Positions 1 to 8,874 of a stretch of 39,952 nt of DNA are shown here, in pieces. This DNA comes from Halocafeteria seosinensis. Lineage: Eukaryota > Sar > Bigyra > Bicosoecida. The translations under genes and the position numbers were made by a program. The stretch's first letter is position 1; each line of letters starts with the position of its first letter. Location of the stretch: positions 1 to 39,952 of the forward strand of contig LVLI01000081.1 of the NCBI GenBank assembly GCA_001687465.1. The letters are read 5' to 3'. The notes beneath the pieces are model-generated. The model searched no databases. It saw only the letters and a program-made list of their open reading frames with translations, and was not told the origin of the DNA.

Positions 1-954
1 GACTTGCCTTCCCGACCAGCTCAGTGGCGTTCGATGAATCTATTTTCCCCTATGGGTCCATACGGTATCACTGGATGCAATCGTATCTTTTGGAGCGTAC
101 CTGACGATGAAGATGAAATGTCAAAACTTGCTATGCAGTTCCATCGAATGAACGTAGTGGTCAATCAGCTTTCAGCGAAAGAACTGACGGTCATGTTTCC
201 CGAAGGCCCACAATTACACATAGTAGCCGAAAGTACCGCCCAGCGCAAACCTATGATGGGGAGAATTTCGGGAATAGAGTTAGCTGTATCTGACTGGGAA
301 TATACCCGCGAAGCTCTCCGAAACTCTCATGGATTCTCGTTGCGCACTCTTAGTCCTACTGAAGGCTTTGCTGAGGCTAAGGAGAGAACCGAGGAAAGCT
401 CAACGTCTGAACAAGTTGTGCCATACAATGTGTCTCCAGTTTGGATGGATGCTCCCGGTAAAGATACCGGTGCGTTACCATTACAAGGCTTCAGATTCAT
501 TCTGGATACGGAACAAGTAGGATGTCCTGGTATGGAGATCCACTTTGTGCCGTCAAACAAGCTACAATTGCGGCTGTCTCGTGCTGCCGCCGTACAAAGC
601 GTACTTTCTTCTGGAGAGGCTTCTCAAGGCCAAATAGAAGCTAACCAAATGAACAGAAGGGACTTGGAGAAGCGTATGTCTCAAGTCTCTTCGGATGAAG
701 GATTGGTGCACAACCATAAGGACGCTGATATTGATTACATTCCCCGTTCAATTCCCAATTTGCCAGAGGCACTTACTCTCTCCGGCAGAACTGCATCAAA
801 GTCGCAAGAATTCACTAACACTGGAGGACGTACTGTAAGATACAACGATAGACGCCCAGTGAAGACACTTGACGACCCAGCCCCACAAGAAGAGAAGCAA
901 CCACCAAGAATCATCTCATGGTTAAAGGAATTATTCGTCTTTAACAGGCTATGA
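1..954 (+). CDS. 5'-truncated hypothetical protein, weakly VOC/glyoxalase-like
   Basis: The frame is open from the left window edge to a TGA at 952-954. The first in-frame ATG is at 34, so the true start may lie outside the window or be this ATG. The protein is about 310 aa. Residues around GRISGIELAVSDWEYTREAL, followed later by a GFRFILD...GMEIHFVP stretch, resemble the strand-helix pattern of vicinal-oxygen-chelate (glyoxalase/bleomycin-resistance) folds. I see no clear metal ligand set, so this is only a hint. The C-terminal third is polar and low in complexity, and it ends in a short hydrophobic WLKELFVF segment. No signal peptide or membrane span is visible in what remains. The gene runs convergently into the zinc-finger gene downstream. 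The coding call rests on the long open frame and balanced composition. Confidence 0.5.
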   Translation, partial: DLPSRPAQWRSMNLFSPMGPYGITGCNRIFWSVPDDEDEMSKLAMQFHRMNVVVNQLSAKELTVMFPEGPQLHIVAESTAQRKPMMGRISGIELAVSDWEYTREALRNSHGFSLRTLSPTEGFAEAKERTEESSTSEQVVPYNVSPVWMDAPGKDTGALPLQGFRFILDTEQVGCPGMEIHFVPSNKLQLRLSRAAAVQSVLSSGEASQGQIEANQMNRRDLEKRMSQVSSDEGLVHNHKDADIDYIPRSIPNLPEALTLSGRTASKSQEFTNTGGRTVRYNDRRPVKTLDDPAPQEEKQPPRIISWLKELFVFNRL

Positions 955-1292
955 AGCAATGGCCCGCTTTTGACGCATTCGTGGTGTTGGAAAACATTGG
1001 TAGTGTGGATGTATATCGTACCGACTCAATTCAATAACGCGAATACCGTACACTACAGTACGTATTTTCCGGTTAAGTACGATAAGAACTAGTTCTTATA
1101 TGGGACCTACGTCGGCTTCATACGGCTTCATACTCCGCAGAGATTGGCGTGTACCAAGACCCTCAATGTAGGTGGGTTTATCCTCGGGGTGCCGTGTGGA
1201 TCGGACAAGGAAGCATGCCGTTTTAGTATGTTCGTGAATACCCAATAGTGAATCGATATACTATCAGGCAGAAGGATCCTTGAGATACAAGA
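955..1292. other. Intergenic, convergent 3' ends
   Basis: This 338-bp interval lies between the stop codons of two convergent genes. I see no open frame of note, no RNA gene and no strong repeat. It should contain both 3' UTRs and polyadenylation signals. Confidence 0.6.
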
Positions 1293-3653
1293 CTACTCCT
1301 TACGTATCCAGGAGGCTTGAGGCTCTACAATCAGGCGAGCGTTTATCCGAGCCCATGGAATGGGGAGTACTGTAGTCGCCCTATAGGTTTTCTCCTCTGT
1401 CCCTAAGGTGCGGCTAATGGAGAGAGCAGCAATTACTTTACCTTCTAAGTTATGAATGGGTAGGAGTAGTTGAAGACTACCCCAAAAGATGTTGAAGCTT
1501 TCCGTGCCGTTGTGGGCCTTAACTGTGGTATAGTACAGCTGTGGAACAGCTAAAGAATAGCAACGTTGAACTAACAGTTGCGATTCTCGGATACAGCGTT
1601 GGATTCGTTTCTCCGCCAGCACAACTCCTATCAGTCCTCGGGTAAAGCAAATTTGTTCTGCTCCATCGTGCACTGTTGTTAGAACCATTCTCTCTTTGAG
1701 AGATTTTAGGTGCTCGTCGTCAAATTCGTCCGCGAGATAAGTGATGTGCTCGTCAACTTTGTCGGCGCGCTTCCATTTGCAGCGGTTGGTGCGCTCCGTC
1801 GTAGTTGATAGGCGATTGTTGCTTACTCCCTCATTTCTCTCTGTCAGTTCGTCGTGCCCTATATTCTGATTGTCGAACGAGGCCTCTGCTAGGGCTTCCC
1901 GCACCGATTCTCCCACTGGGTCTTTGGAGTCCGTTTTCCCTAGTTCCTCGAGATGTGAATCTCTCTGCTGCCGTTCTAAAACCTCCTTTTCATGATCGTT
2001 CGCATGCGTATTCATATCAGAGCTTTGGTCGATTTTTCGAATTCTAAGTTCTTCCTCATCAAGAAGCCGTGTCATTACCAGGCGTAGCGCGTTTTGGCGA
2101 ACGATGTGATCTGCATTGGGTTCAACCCATCTGTTTGTATCGAACAATAGTCTTACGTCATCAGATTTAGTAAACTCTGCTTCTTCGAGTACTCCAACCC
2201 GCTGGATATTTGAATCGTCGCCGAAGAGTGGCTGTAAGAAAGTGTCCGTGGGATCGACGTCTTCCCCGTGGCGACGCTGAATTGTTCCGATTCCATCGGC
2301 AATTAACATATACGGTGGACTGGTTTCTTTAAATGGTCTTTGTCGTGCTTCCTCACAGCTTGTTGCCGGATTTATTTCAATCCTCCTCTCTGTACAAACA
2401 CAGACAATTGAATTCCCGACTTGGTCGTACAACCCGGTGCGGAACACGAGAGTGTACCGCGTAAATCCGCTATTCAAGAGGTCTCGAGTAAGGTCGTCTG
2501 GGTCTTGGCAATAAGTCTGCACAACCTTGCACTGCTCTACGAGACGAATCCAATAATATTTTAGGTATCGCATCATCGTAGTCTGAGTCCAATCGTCTTG
2601 AGTGCGGCTGTGTGTTGCAAGCTTACAGAGGCGGCGAAGTGCTCCTTCCGTTAATTGGACGATCTTAAGAAGAGAGCACCTGTCACGTACTGCAAACTCT
2701 ACCGGAACATCGTCGTCTTCGTATGCTGGCTGATTGAACCCTTTGTAATTTGAGGAGGCACGATGTTGTACTGTCACGACGTTGCTCTGGTTATCGAAGG
2801 AGTGTCGGTCGCTTTTGCGTATCTCTTCGAGTTCATAGGCAACCCGCTGCACTCTGTTAGGCGTGTAGAGATGATACATGCAGTTTGGCCTCATTATATC
2901 CTTAAAACTGTGTAGACTCAGTGGTCCTCTGATACAGTTCATGGTTGCTCCAGGGAAGCATTGCTCGATAACCCTTTTTGCCCAAACAGGATCACGCACA
3001 TGTATCCGAGTGCAGTTATTGGAGAAAGAGTTATTAGACTGGGTGCAGTGCAAACATAAATGCTCCAAAGGCACAGTACGATTCGAAATTAAGTCGTCGC
3101 CACTGGTACCCCAAGTTCGATAGTGGGGTTCGTCACGTTCGTGATCCGTCAAATGAATACGTGAACATTGCTCTTCACATTCCTCTACCTGACAGTAAGG
3201 TATAGAGGGCAAAATTCTCCTGGTTTTATCTTCGCCAAGAAACCATGCGAGTACAGCATTGAGGTTTTCAGGATGCAGTTTGGAACAGTGCCCGGCCCCA
3301 ATGGAACGGGGGGATCGCCCGGGGCAAAGAGGAATCAAGCACACCTCATTCAGTCCAATCGGCGTCTTGCAACCCACAATATCGACGTCCTTGTTCTGTA
3401 GATCCCGAGTACGATCCAAGAAATGCGCAAAAGTGCATTTCGCGTTGGCGCATCTTCCTTCGTTGTGCCAGTGGTAACACGGCTTCAGCTCACGATCTTC
3501 CTTGCGCAGATGGTTCCACAGGTGCACATCCATTATTATGTCTGTATTCCGAGGTGGCCCCTCACGTTTCTTTCTTCTTCGATTGACAATGCAAAATCGT
3601 TGCTTTGAATACTCACGAAATCGTAGAAGCATTTGATGGTCCATCAGGATCAT
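1293..3653 (-). CDS. Multi-CCCH zinc-finger protein with possible C-terminal GAF-like domain
   Basis: The frame encodes 786 aa from the ATG at 3653. Four Cys3His clusters lie in the N-terminal third: C59-C68-C73-H77, C105-C110-C123-H127, C154-C159-C163-H167 and C200-C203-C214-H218. Each ends in the C-x3-H typical of CCCH fingers, which usually bind RNA. The spacing of the second to fourth is irregular, so they may be divergent knuckles. Residues ~640-760 contain a pattern ending LLPIHNLEGKVIAALSIS that resembles the last strands of a GAF domain; this part is inference. A charged, Glu/Asp-rich linker (~545-630) separates the two halves. A basic segment (RRRKKR) near residue 25 could be a nuclear signal, or it could be intronic: 3616-3542 reads GTGAGT...ATACAG (75 nt, no stop) and its removal keeps the frame. 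The nearest neighbour upstream is a pseudogene. Confidence 0.75.
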   Translation of the reverse strand: MILMDHQMLLRFREYSKQRFCIVNRRRKKREGPPRNTDIIMDVHLWNHLRKEDRELKPCYHWHNEGRCANAKCTFAHFLDRTRDLQNKDVDIVGCKTPIGLNEVCLIPLCPGRSPRSIGAGHCSKLHPENLNAVLAWFLGEDKTRRILPSIPYCQVEECEEQCSRIHLTDHERDEPHYRTWGTSGDDLISNRTVPLEHLCLHCTQSNNSFSNNCTRIHVRDPVWAKRVIEQCFPGATMNCIRGPLSLHSFKDIMRPNCMYHLYTPNRVQRVAYELEEIRKSDRHSFDNQSNVVTVQHRASSNYKGFNQPAYEDDDVPVEFAVRDRCSLLKIVQLTEGALRRLCKLATHSRTQDDWTQTTMMRYLKYYWIRLVEQCKVVQTYCQDPDDLTRDLLNSGFTRYTLVFRTGLYDQVGNSIVCVCTERRIEINPATSCEEARQRPFKETSPPYMLIADGIGTIQRRHGEDVDPTDTFLQPLFGDDSNIQRVGVLEEAEFTKSDDVRLLFDTNRWVEPNADHIVRQNALRLVMTRLLDEEELRIRKIDQSSDMNTHANDHEKEVLERQQRDSHLEELGKTDSKDPVGESVREALAEASFDNQNIGHDELTERNEGVSNNRLSTTTERTNRCKWKRADKVDEHITYLADEFDDEHLKSLKERMVLTTVHDGAEQICFTRGLIGVVLAEKRIQRCIRESQLLVQRCYSLAVPQLYYTTVKAHNGTESFNIFWGSLQLLLPIHNLEGKVIAALSISRTLGTEEKTYRATTVLPIPWARINARLIVEPQASWIRKE

Positions 3654-4344
3654 CCACGAATTTTCTTCGATGTTGTTTCTTCAGAACTTGAAGTTAGTCC
3701 TCAATTTGTGGTACAAATCGTAGATGGATGTAGTCGTGGTCCATTTGAATATTCAGCCGGTAGGCCATAAATTATACACTCTCTCTACTACCTATCGTAG
3801 CTTAGCTACAGTTGCCCAATTTTACCAGGTGTACTTCAACACTTGGAGGCAAGGATTCCTTACCGTCGTTGCAATCGCCGAACAAAAGAAAGTTTTGACA
3901 TTGAATAAACTCTGGAAGTATTCCATTCAATCATCACTGTTGGCTATGGCGCTTGTTCCCATCTCTTGCAACTTAAAAATCTGTTAACTGTGGATTGTAT
4001 TCTTATTGGGCTGGCAAATGAATAAACTGGGACAGTGTGTTTCTTCACCTTCTTGACCCTGCCCTTTGCTTTGCAGCCTCATACTAACATGTAGGCGGTA
4101 CGTGGAGGCGCAAGAGCTACGACCTTTGACATGGGGAGAACGAACAAGAGAAAGAAAGAGAAACGTTCCGTGCGAGGCAGCCAGCGACAGGAATTAAGCG
4201 GCCTCGCTCGGCTTCGTTGTCGGCTCCAGACTAAACTAAAATCTCATCGGATGCCGATGCAAGCATCAACATGCTAAAATCGACTCATGTGGCACTGCAA
4301 CTGACCCCGCTCAGGAACACCAGCCATAGGACGACGGCATTTGT
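3654..4344. other. Intergenic region between zinc-finger gene and Crinkler-like relic
   Basis: About 690 bp separates the start of the minus-strand zinc-finger gene from the plus-strand pseudogene. Short open frames occur (for example 3724-3987, +) but have no recognisable domain. The promoter of the zinc-finger gene should lie here. I see no convincing TATA element. Confidence 0.5.
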
Positions 4345-5762
4345 ATGTCATCTGATGATGAGAGGAAGCATAAGAAGTTATGGAAGAAGTTAAAATATAT
4401 CCTGAAAGAAAAAGACATTTGGCACAGTGTGAGTGACCTACTCAGAGAGACTCTTGCAAGAGTATCTGCGGAGGCAACAACGAGACGAGGGAAGTCGCTG
4501 AAGAAACAACTGCGGAAGGAGGTGTAAGATATATTGGAAAAAGGAAATGACTCGGAGGTTCCGCTGAACAGTCTCCTCTTGCAGAAACGCAAATCCAAGG
4601 ATCCGTCTGCTAAACAAGAGAGTGACTCACGTAAAATCACAGAGTTCGTGGACGAGGGTGCTGCTGAACAACAGATCGATTCACGGAAAATTGAGGAGGC
4701 CAGGGACGAGGGAAATGAGACGGTGGCACAGGAACATAGGAAAGAGTCTGGTGAAGAATTCGTGGACAAGAGTGCTGCTCAACAACGGTTCACGTGGTAG
4801 GAGAATGAGGTGGTGTCGCAGGAAAGTCGTGAGGACTCCGGGGATGTGCAGCAATTTCAAGATAGAGAGGAGCAAAAGGCGATATCTCTGAAGTAACGAC
4901 TATGGGGGCAGTTGCAGAGTATGATGGAAAAGGTCGGTCTATGGGAGAACGTGAAACCACGCCTCGAGGAGGCGTTTGCGGATATATTTGAAGAGCTGAA
5001 TAAAGGTTTGTTTGACGACAAGCGGGCCATTCAAGATTTCCTTGAAGAATGCGTTAATTCTGAAGACCAGAAAATTCTCCGCAAAGTCCGGCTGATCGGA
5101 ACTAAAGCGGCCGACTGGCTATCGGAAAGCGTAAGGATCGTATGGAGAGTAGGCTCGTGAAACTAAAAGTAAACGCTGCTATCGCATCAACCCCGACCAG
5201 TTCCCAGCGCAGTTTTTTCTTAGAGAGTGCACCTCTAAAATCAATGTAAAATATACAATGCCATGTTGCAAATCGCTTCGGAACCAAACAGATGGGTAAA
5301 ACGCTGTGCAGTCATAGGGGCAAATGGTATCGGCAAAACCATGGCGCGTCTCTATGTCGCTGCTCGCGGACTCCAAGATAACAAGTCAGTCCTCTTCCCT
5401 GGCGAATCGGTTAGGGACGATGACCTCTATCTTAAATTGGAGCGAAGTGCCGAAGGAGGGATTACACAACAGCCTGTAAGATACAACTTTCTCACAAATT
5501 GGAGCGAAGTGCCGAAGGAGGGATTACACAACAGCCTGTAAGATACAACTTTCTCACTGATTGGGGATTAGAAGACGACTATTGGGTACTTGCGGATACA
5601 GTGCCTCCGGTAAAGCTTCCGGATTGCCACGTGTTTTTGTTCACATCTGGCAACACTACGAGTTCGGTTGCATTCAAACGCTACATGGACAACCTTCCTG
5701 TTTGTTCTTTTTATCCTCCATGGAATTATGATGAATTCAACAACCGTTGCTCGGTCAGATAA
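4345..5762 (+). pseudogene. Degraded Crinkler/RHS-like coiled-coil P-loop NTPase gene
   Basis: A single frame from 4345 to 5160 encodes a lysine/glutamate-rich, coiled-coil-like protein, interrupted only by three in-frame stops (TAA 4525, TAG 4798, TAA 4893). After a ~100-bp stop-rich gap the same frame resumes at 5263 with a Walker A-like GANGIGKT. It continues to a perfect 62-bp tandem duplication (5434-5557) that shifts the frame. The downstream frame (to 5762) contains HVFLFTSGN and a YPPWNYDEF motif. P-loop, then a 'vl-TSp' strand, then 'yMPpWsl-El' is the signature order I associate with the Crinkler/retrotransposon-hot-spot NTPase family of oomycetes, chytrids and trypanosomatids. No secretion leader is seen. 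The 3' end stops shortly after the PPW motif, so the C-terminal effector domain is missing. The relic is not expected to give a functional product. Family assignment is by motif only. Confidence 0.6.
5434..5557 (+). repeat. Perfect 62-bp tandem duplication inside the NTPase relic
   Basis: Positions 5434-5495 and 5496-5557 are identical, beginning AAATTGGAGCGAAGTGCCG and ending TTTCTCAC. Sixty-two is not a multiple of three, so the second copy moves the reading frame by two and terminates the upstream frame at 5541. Counting one copy out puts the upstream and downstream frames in register, so the duplication is a direct cause of the break. Absence of any mismatch implies it is recent, or an assembly artefact. 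Confidence 0.95.
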
Positions 5763-5770
5763 AGCTGTGT

Positions 5771-6118
5771 TTAACGTTTTAGCATTTCTCTCCTGCCATG
5801 GGACTCGTAGGAAATTGTTTGGAAGGAATCATCAACGAGTTCGAAGAGTGGTGGGTTGCCCTTGGGAGCGCCATCGGTCTGGCAAAGTAGGCCTTCGATG
5901 ACATCCGTTTCGTTTATGACTGGTGGAAGGTCAGTTGCACACATCAGTCCCAGCTCCGAGGGTACAGGTTCCACCGCAGAGGATTGATGATCTGACGCCG
6001 CTGATTTCGACTGAGAGTCAGCAGCGTTTCTGTTTACATTTTCGGTCTGACTGTCGTCGTCCTTGTTTTCTTCTTCTTGCTGTTGTTGTTGCGTTTGTTG
6101 GTGATTCAGTTGTACCAT
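5771..6118 (-). CDS. Hypothetical glutamine-rich acidic ORF
   Basis: An open frame of 115 aa runs from an ATG at 6118 to the stop at 5771. It opens with a Gln-rich run (QQTQQQQQEEE) and continues as an acidic, Ser/Asn-rich, probably disordered sequence. No domain is recognised. It lies between the NTPase relic and the retroelement remnant. The plus strand of the same stretch is also open over part of its length, so coding status is uncertain. It could be an exon of an unseen gene or a chance frame created by the CAA/GTT repeats. Confidence 0.25.
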   Translation of the reverse strand: MVQLNHQQTQQQQQEEENKDDDSQTENVNRNAADSQSKSAASDHQSSAVEPVPSELGLMCATDLPPVINETDVIEGLLCQTDGAPKGNPPLFELVDDSFQTISYESHGRREMLKR

Positions 6119-6241
6119 TCGTTGAACGCGGTGAAACCGTTTTAGGTGGTGCTGCTGGTCACACGCTTGGTTGGCCACGGATTACCTTACACACATACAT
6201 TGCTAGCTGGGGCTGTATGCTACAGGGTTGGGCCAGCTGGT

Positions 6242-7171
6242 ACTCAACTCTAGTTAGGTCTCTCAAGCCAGTACGTAGGGCCACACAAGACTAACAATGA
6301 AGCCGAATACGAAGGCCTGCTGCTGGGATTGAAACTAGTCTTCGATGCGCTTGACGCATCCCCAAGTGAGTTACCAGCCCCGGTGGACGTCNGCATGGAA
6401 TGCAACTCACAAACGATGGTGGATCACATGAATGGCGAAGCCCAGTGCCGCAAGGATAAGCTCATCCCGCTCTTCGAGAGGGCACGGACTGAATGGTTCC
6501 ACCTTAAGAACCTCCCAATGGTGAGGAGCGCAGAGATTAGGTTCATACGCAGGGCTTCAAACTCGGCTGCCGACCGCTTGGCTAAGACCGCGTCAAACAG
6601 CCCAGTGGGTAATGGTTCCTCCTGCTTAGACTGGCCGCCTAGAGCTACGCACACGGTAGACGATGTCGAGAAGTTTATCGACTTCAGGCTCCACGACAAG
6701 CGGATCCTCGCCCACTGGAAGGGATACCCAGAGGCAGCACGGACGTGGGAACCGGTTTCGTGGCTTCAGAAGGACCTGGGTAGCCGCACCTTCTTTGATC
6801 TCGAGCAGGAGATGTACTTCAATCTGGGTTATGTTGACGAAACTGAGCTGGACGGAACTCTTGGGGAGTTACCTCCCGCGTCAGGTGGTGGCTTGTCATT
6901 GGTCACAACTGTTGCGTCGGGAACAACACTTAATCCTGCCTGTGCTGCTGCAACCGGTCTTGGCGTNGGCGNCGCTGTGGCAGGCTCAGGGTCTTCTCCT
7001 GCCAGACTGAGCCTTGTCGGTACCTCTGACATTGTGGGCGCAGGCATGGCTCCTCCCCCGATGCCTCCTGAGCTTAACCAGTGCTGTGTTCCCTCACGGC
7101 GCATGTCAGCAAGGCTGCAGGAACAGCGGGCCCGTCGCTGCTTAACACGGGCGCATACCGCTCGTCGTTAA
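6242..7171 (+). mobile_element. 3' fragment of retroelement: RNase H domain followed by chromodomain
   Basis: From a stop at 6251 the frame is open to 7171 and includes TNNEAEYEGLLLGLKL (from ~6290), the second catalytic block of RNase HI. It continues to a helix with ASNSAADRLAKTAS, which carries the last catalytic Asp. The middle catalytic Asp (the D of the usual DSQ) reads CNSQ here, so the nuclease is probably dead. The first catalytic block is upstream of the stop and lost. About 60 residues further on, FIDFRLHDKRILAHWKGYP...TWEP matches a chromodomain (hydrophobic strand, W-K-G-Y, TWEP). A Ser/Gly/Pro-rich tail follows. No reverse transcriptase or integrase is present, so this is a 5'-truncated copy. 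Immediately downstream lies a tail that recurs elsewhere in the window and grades into (GT)n, which suggests a non-LTR element. Three unresolved bases (6392, 6967, 6972) fall in it. Confidence 0.7.
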
Positions 7172-7240
7172 GAGGATGTGGTCAACTTCCCGGCCTGTGG
7201 GCTATCTGTCACATTTGTGTGTGTGTGTGTGTGTGTGTGA
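7171..7240 (+). repeat. Retroelement 3' tail copy 1 with (GT)n
   Basis: Directly after the stop of the RNase H/chromodomain frame comes AGAGGATGTGGTCAACTTCC, then GGGCTATCTGTCACAT, then a (GT)n run. Nearly the same string occurs at 7781-7822 (+) and 30401-30460 (-). A conserved 3' untranslated segment ending in a simple repeat is typical of some LINE-type elements. Confidence 0.75.
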
Positions 7241-7374
7241 GAGTACACAGGCAGATCACCACCATCATCGTCATCATCACATCCTTATCCTGCGGGTGCG
7301 TTCGCTGCACTGGTTGGGCAAATTAAAGAGTCATCCAGGAATGTGATTTTTGTATTCCTCACTTATTACTCGAG

Positions 7375-7410
7375 AATTTGAGGGGTGATAAGCCCGATAC
7401 CCCTCAAATT
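7375..7410. repeat. 12-bp perfect inverted repeat (hairpin)
   Basis: AATTTGAGGGGT (7375-7386) and ACCCCTCAAATT (7399-7410) are exact reverse complements around a 12-nt loop. It lies downstream of the retroelement remnant in non-coding DNA. Its role is unknown. Confidence 0.85.
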
Positions 7411-7530
7411 TCGAAACAGCCGGATTGGTTTGAAGCGCACTTCTTGCGGAAATTGAATACCTATATCAATTACATTTCGTTCCTTATAAAAGTCTCACAA
7501 CCGGTATGTTGGTTATAAAACAAAAGAGTT

Positions 7531-7552
7531 GTGTGTGTGTGTGTGTGTGTGT
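7531..7552 (+). repeat. (GT)11 microsatellite
   Basis: Eleven GT dinucleotides follow CAAAAGAGTT. The conserved GGGCTATCTGTCACAT sequence is not present just upstream, so this may be an independent microsatellite or a separate decayed tail. Confidence 0.9.
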
Positions 7553-8158
7553 TTGTGAATAATACGGATGGGTTTACTTGTCAAGCTCCGCACTCAATTT
7601 AAACGAACAGTACAATATACAAGAAACATCCACTAACGATGAGTATATTTGCAATTTGATCAACTGTTCATGTAAATCTGCTACTATAGTAGTACAACCA
7701 TATGCATGCTGGCCTGTAGTGTGTTACCATGGTTGTATATACAACTCTCTAGCGGCTCAAGAGAAGACGAGGAGAGCGCGTTCCCGGCCGGTGGGCTATC
7801 TGTCACATTTGTGTGTGTGTGCGCGATCCACGTAAGCCAACTAAGATTAGACATACAAACCGTGTGATAATTGGCAAACGTATACACCGGTTAATGTGGA
7901 CAAGGAAAACCAGTGGCAAAGTTTGGGATTTGTTAAATTGGTTTGCAAAGTATATGTGTAACTGCCAAGTTCCTGTCCGCCATGAGTTGTCGCAACACGC
8001 AACAAGAGTCATCCAACGGAAGTTAGTAGCAAACTTTATTGGGCGTCATAATTACTTCTTGAGCAAATATACCGCCGTTGATAGCCATTCAGCACATTTA
8101 GAGGGGATACATGCTCGAAGATGGGGTTGCTGTCTCCCCAACAATCTCCACGGACACC
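7553..8158. other. Non-coding interval containing a second retroelement tail
   Basis: No convincing gene is visible. A 117-aa open frame at 7813-8166 (+) starts inside the repeated tail and shows no domain. The tail copy at 7781-7822 is the only recognisable element. Confidence 0.5.
7781..7822 (+). repeat. Retroelement 3' tail copy 2
   Basis: TTCCCGGCCGGTGGGCTATC followed by TGTCACATTTGTGTGTGTGT repeats the tail at 7171-7240, with a shorter GT run. The sequence upstream differs from copy 1, so this is a separate, heavily 5'-truncated insertion. Confidence 0.75.
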
Positions 8159-8770
8159 TCAAATAACCACCCCGTCAAAAATCACATCCGCAATCGCGTC
8201 ATCCCCATCCCCATTCTCATCCTCATCCCCGTCATCCTCATCCTCATCATCATCACCATAAATCATGAGTAGTAGTTCACGTACTCGTTCAAATAACCGC
8301 ACCAGTGCGTGGTACAGTGTAGCTAGCACTAGTGCAAGGAATAGTAATTGTACTAGAAGTAGTCCGACGATACAAACCTTTCTCTGTGCTTCATCTGAAA
8401 AATTCGCTCCAATACAAACGCCGAGAAGGCAAATATAACTATACCATGCTGTTTTCACAAGTGCTTCCGCATGCGCTCTAACCTGGCTAACCTTAGCCTC
8501 GTTTTGATCTGGCGATAAGAATAACAGTACGCGGTACGCTAAGGAAATTTGTGCGTAGTACAGTAGAACTAGTACTAGTGCCAGTACCAGTGCCAGACTC
8601 AGTACTATCAGTACTTCCACAAGTATTTGCACCAGTAGTAGTCCGCCAATACAAATATGTCTCAGTTCTTCATCTGACAAATTCGCCACAATAGAAACTT
8701 CGAGAGCAAAGACAGAATATAGTACTGGTTTCATGAGAGCTTCGGTACCACTCCAGGCACTGCGGCTCAT
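8159..8770 (-). CDS. Small internally duplicated membrane protein with acidic C-terminus
   Basis: From the ATG at 8770 the frame encodes 203 aa. Two related units of roughly 75 residues are visible. Each starts EAL(M/V)K, has an (A)N(L/F)SDE motif, then CI-GLLLVQ and a long Leu/Val-rich segment, suggesting four membrane helices in a 2+2 arrangement. The C-terminus is a run of Asp/Glu with Gly and Asn (~25 residues), then a short hydrophobic end. The family is not recognised. The DNA of the hydrophobic parts is itself simple (repeats of AGTACTAGTGCC type), so slippage may drive its length. A longer frame to 8788 would need a TTG start. A TATA-rich stretch (8841-8865) lies ~75 bp upstream of the chosen start and may be promoter. 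Coding status is likely but not certain. Confidence 0.5.
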   Translation of the reverse strand: MSRSAWSGTEALMKPVLYSVFALEVSIVANLSDEELRHICIGGLLLVQILVEVLIVLSLALVLALVLVLLYYAQISLAYRVLLFLSPDQNEAKVSQVRAHAEALVKTAWYSYICLLGVCIGANFSDEAQRKVCIVGLLLVQLLFLALVLATLYHALVRLFERVRELLLMIYGDDDEDEDDGDEDENGDGDDAIADVIFDGVVI

Positions 8771-8829
8771 TGTTCGTCCCTGCGTCAACCTTTACGACTT
8801 GAAAGTTGCAAGTCTCCGCTTGGTGCTGT

Positions 8830-8874
8830 CTGTTACAAGATACCATATACCATATACCATATATACTGTAACAG
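8830..8874. repeat. Inverted repeat enclosing CATATAC repeats, upstream of the membrane-protein gene
   Basis: CTGTTACA (8830-8837) and TGTAACAG (8867-8874) are exact reverse complements. They enclose three tandem ACCATAT units that continue as TATAC. On the minus strand this AT-rich block could act as the core promoter of the gene at 8159-8770. The regulatory role is inference. Confidence 0.5.

Noticed and set aside
4345-5160. Possible alternative genetic code (TAA/TAG read as amino acids)
   Set aside because: Long intact genes in the same window have no in-frame TAA or TAG, and TAA, TAG and TGA all serve as terminators, so the stops mark decay.
5923-6294. Open plus-strand frame of 123 aa upstream of the retroelement
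   Set aside because: It overlaps the Gln-rich minus-strand frame, shows no domain, and its end reads across the RNase H sequence in the wrong frame.
7813-8166. 117-aa plus-strand frame after the second retroelement tail
   Set aside because: It begins inside repeat sequence and shows no domain or periodicity.
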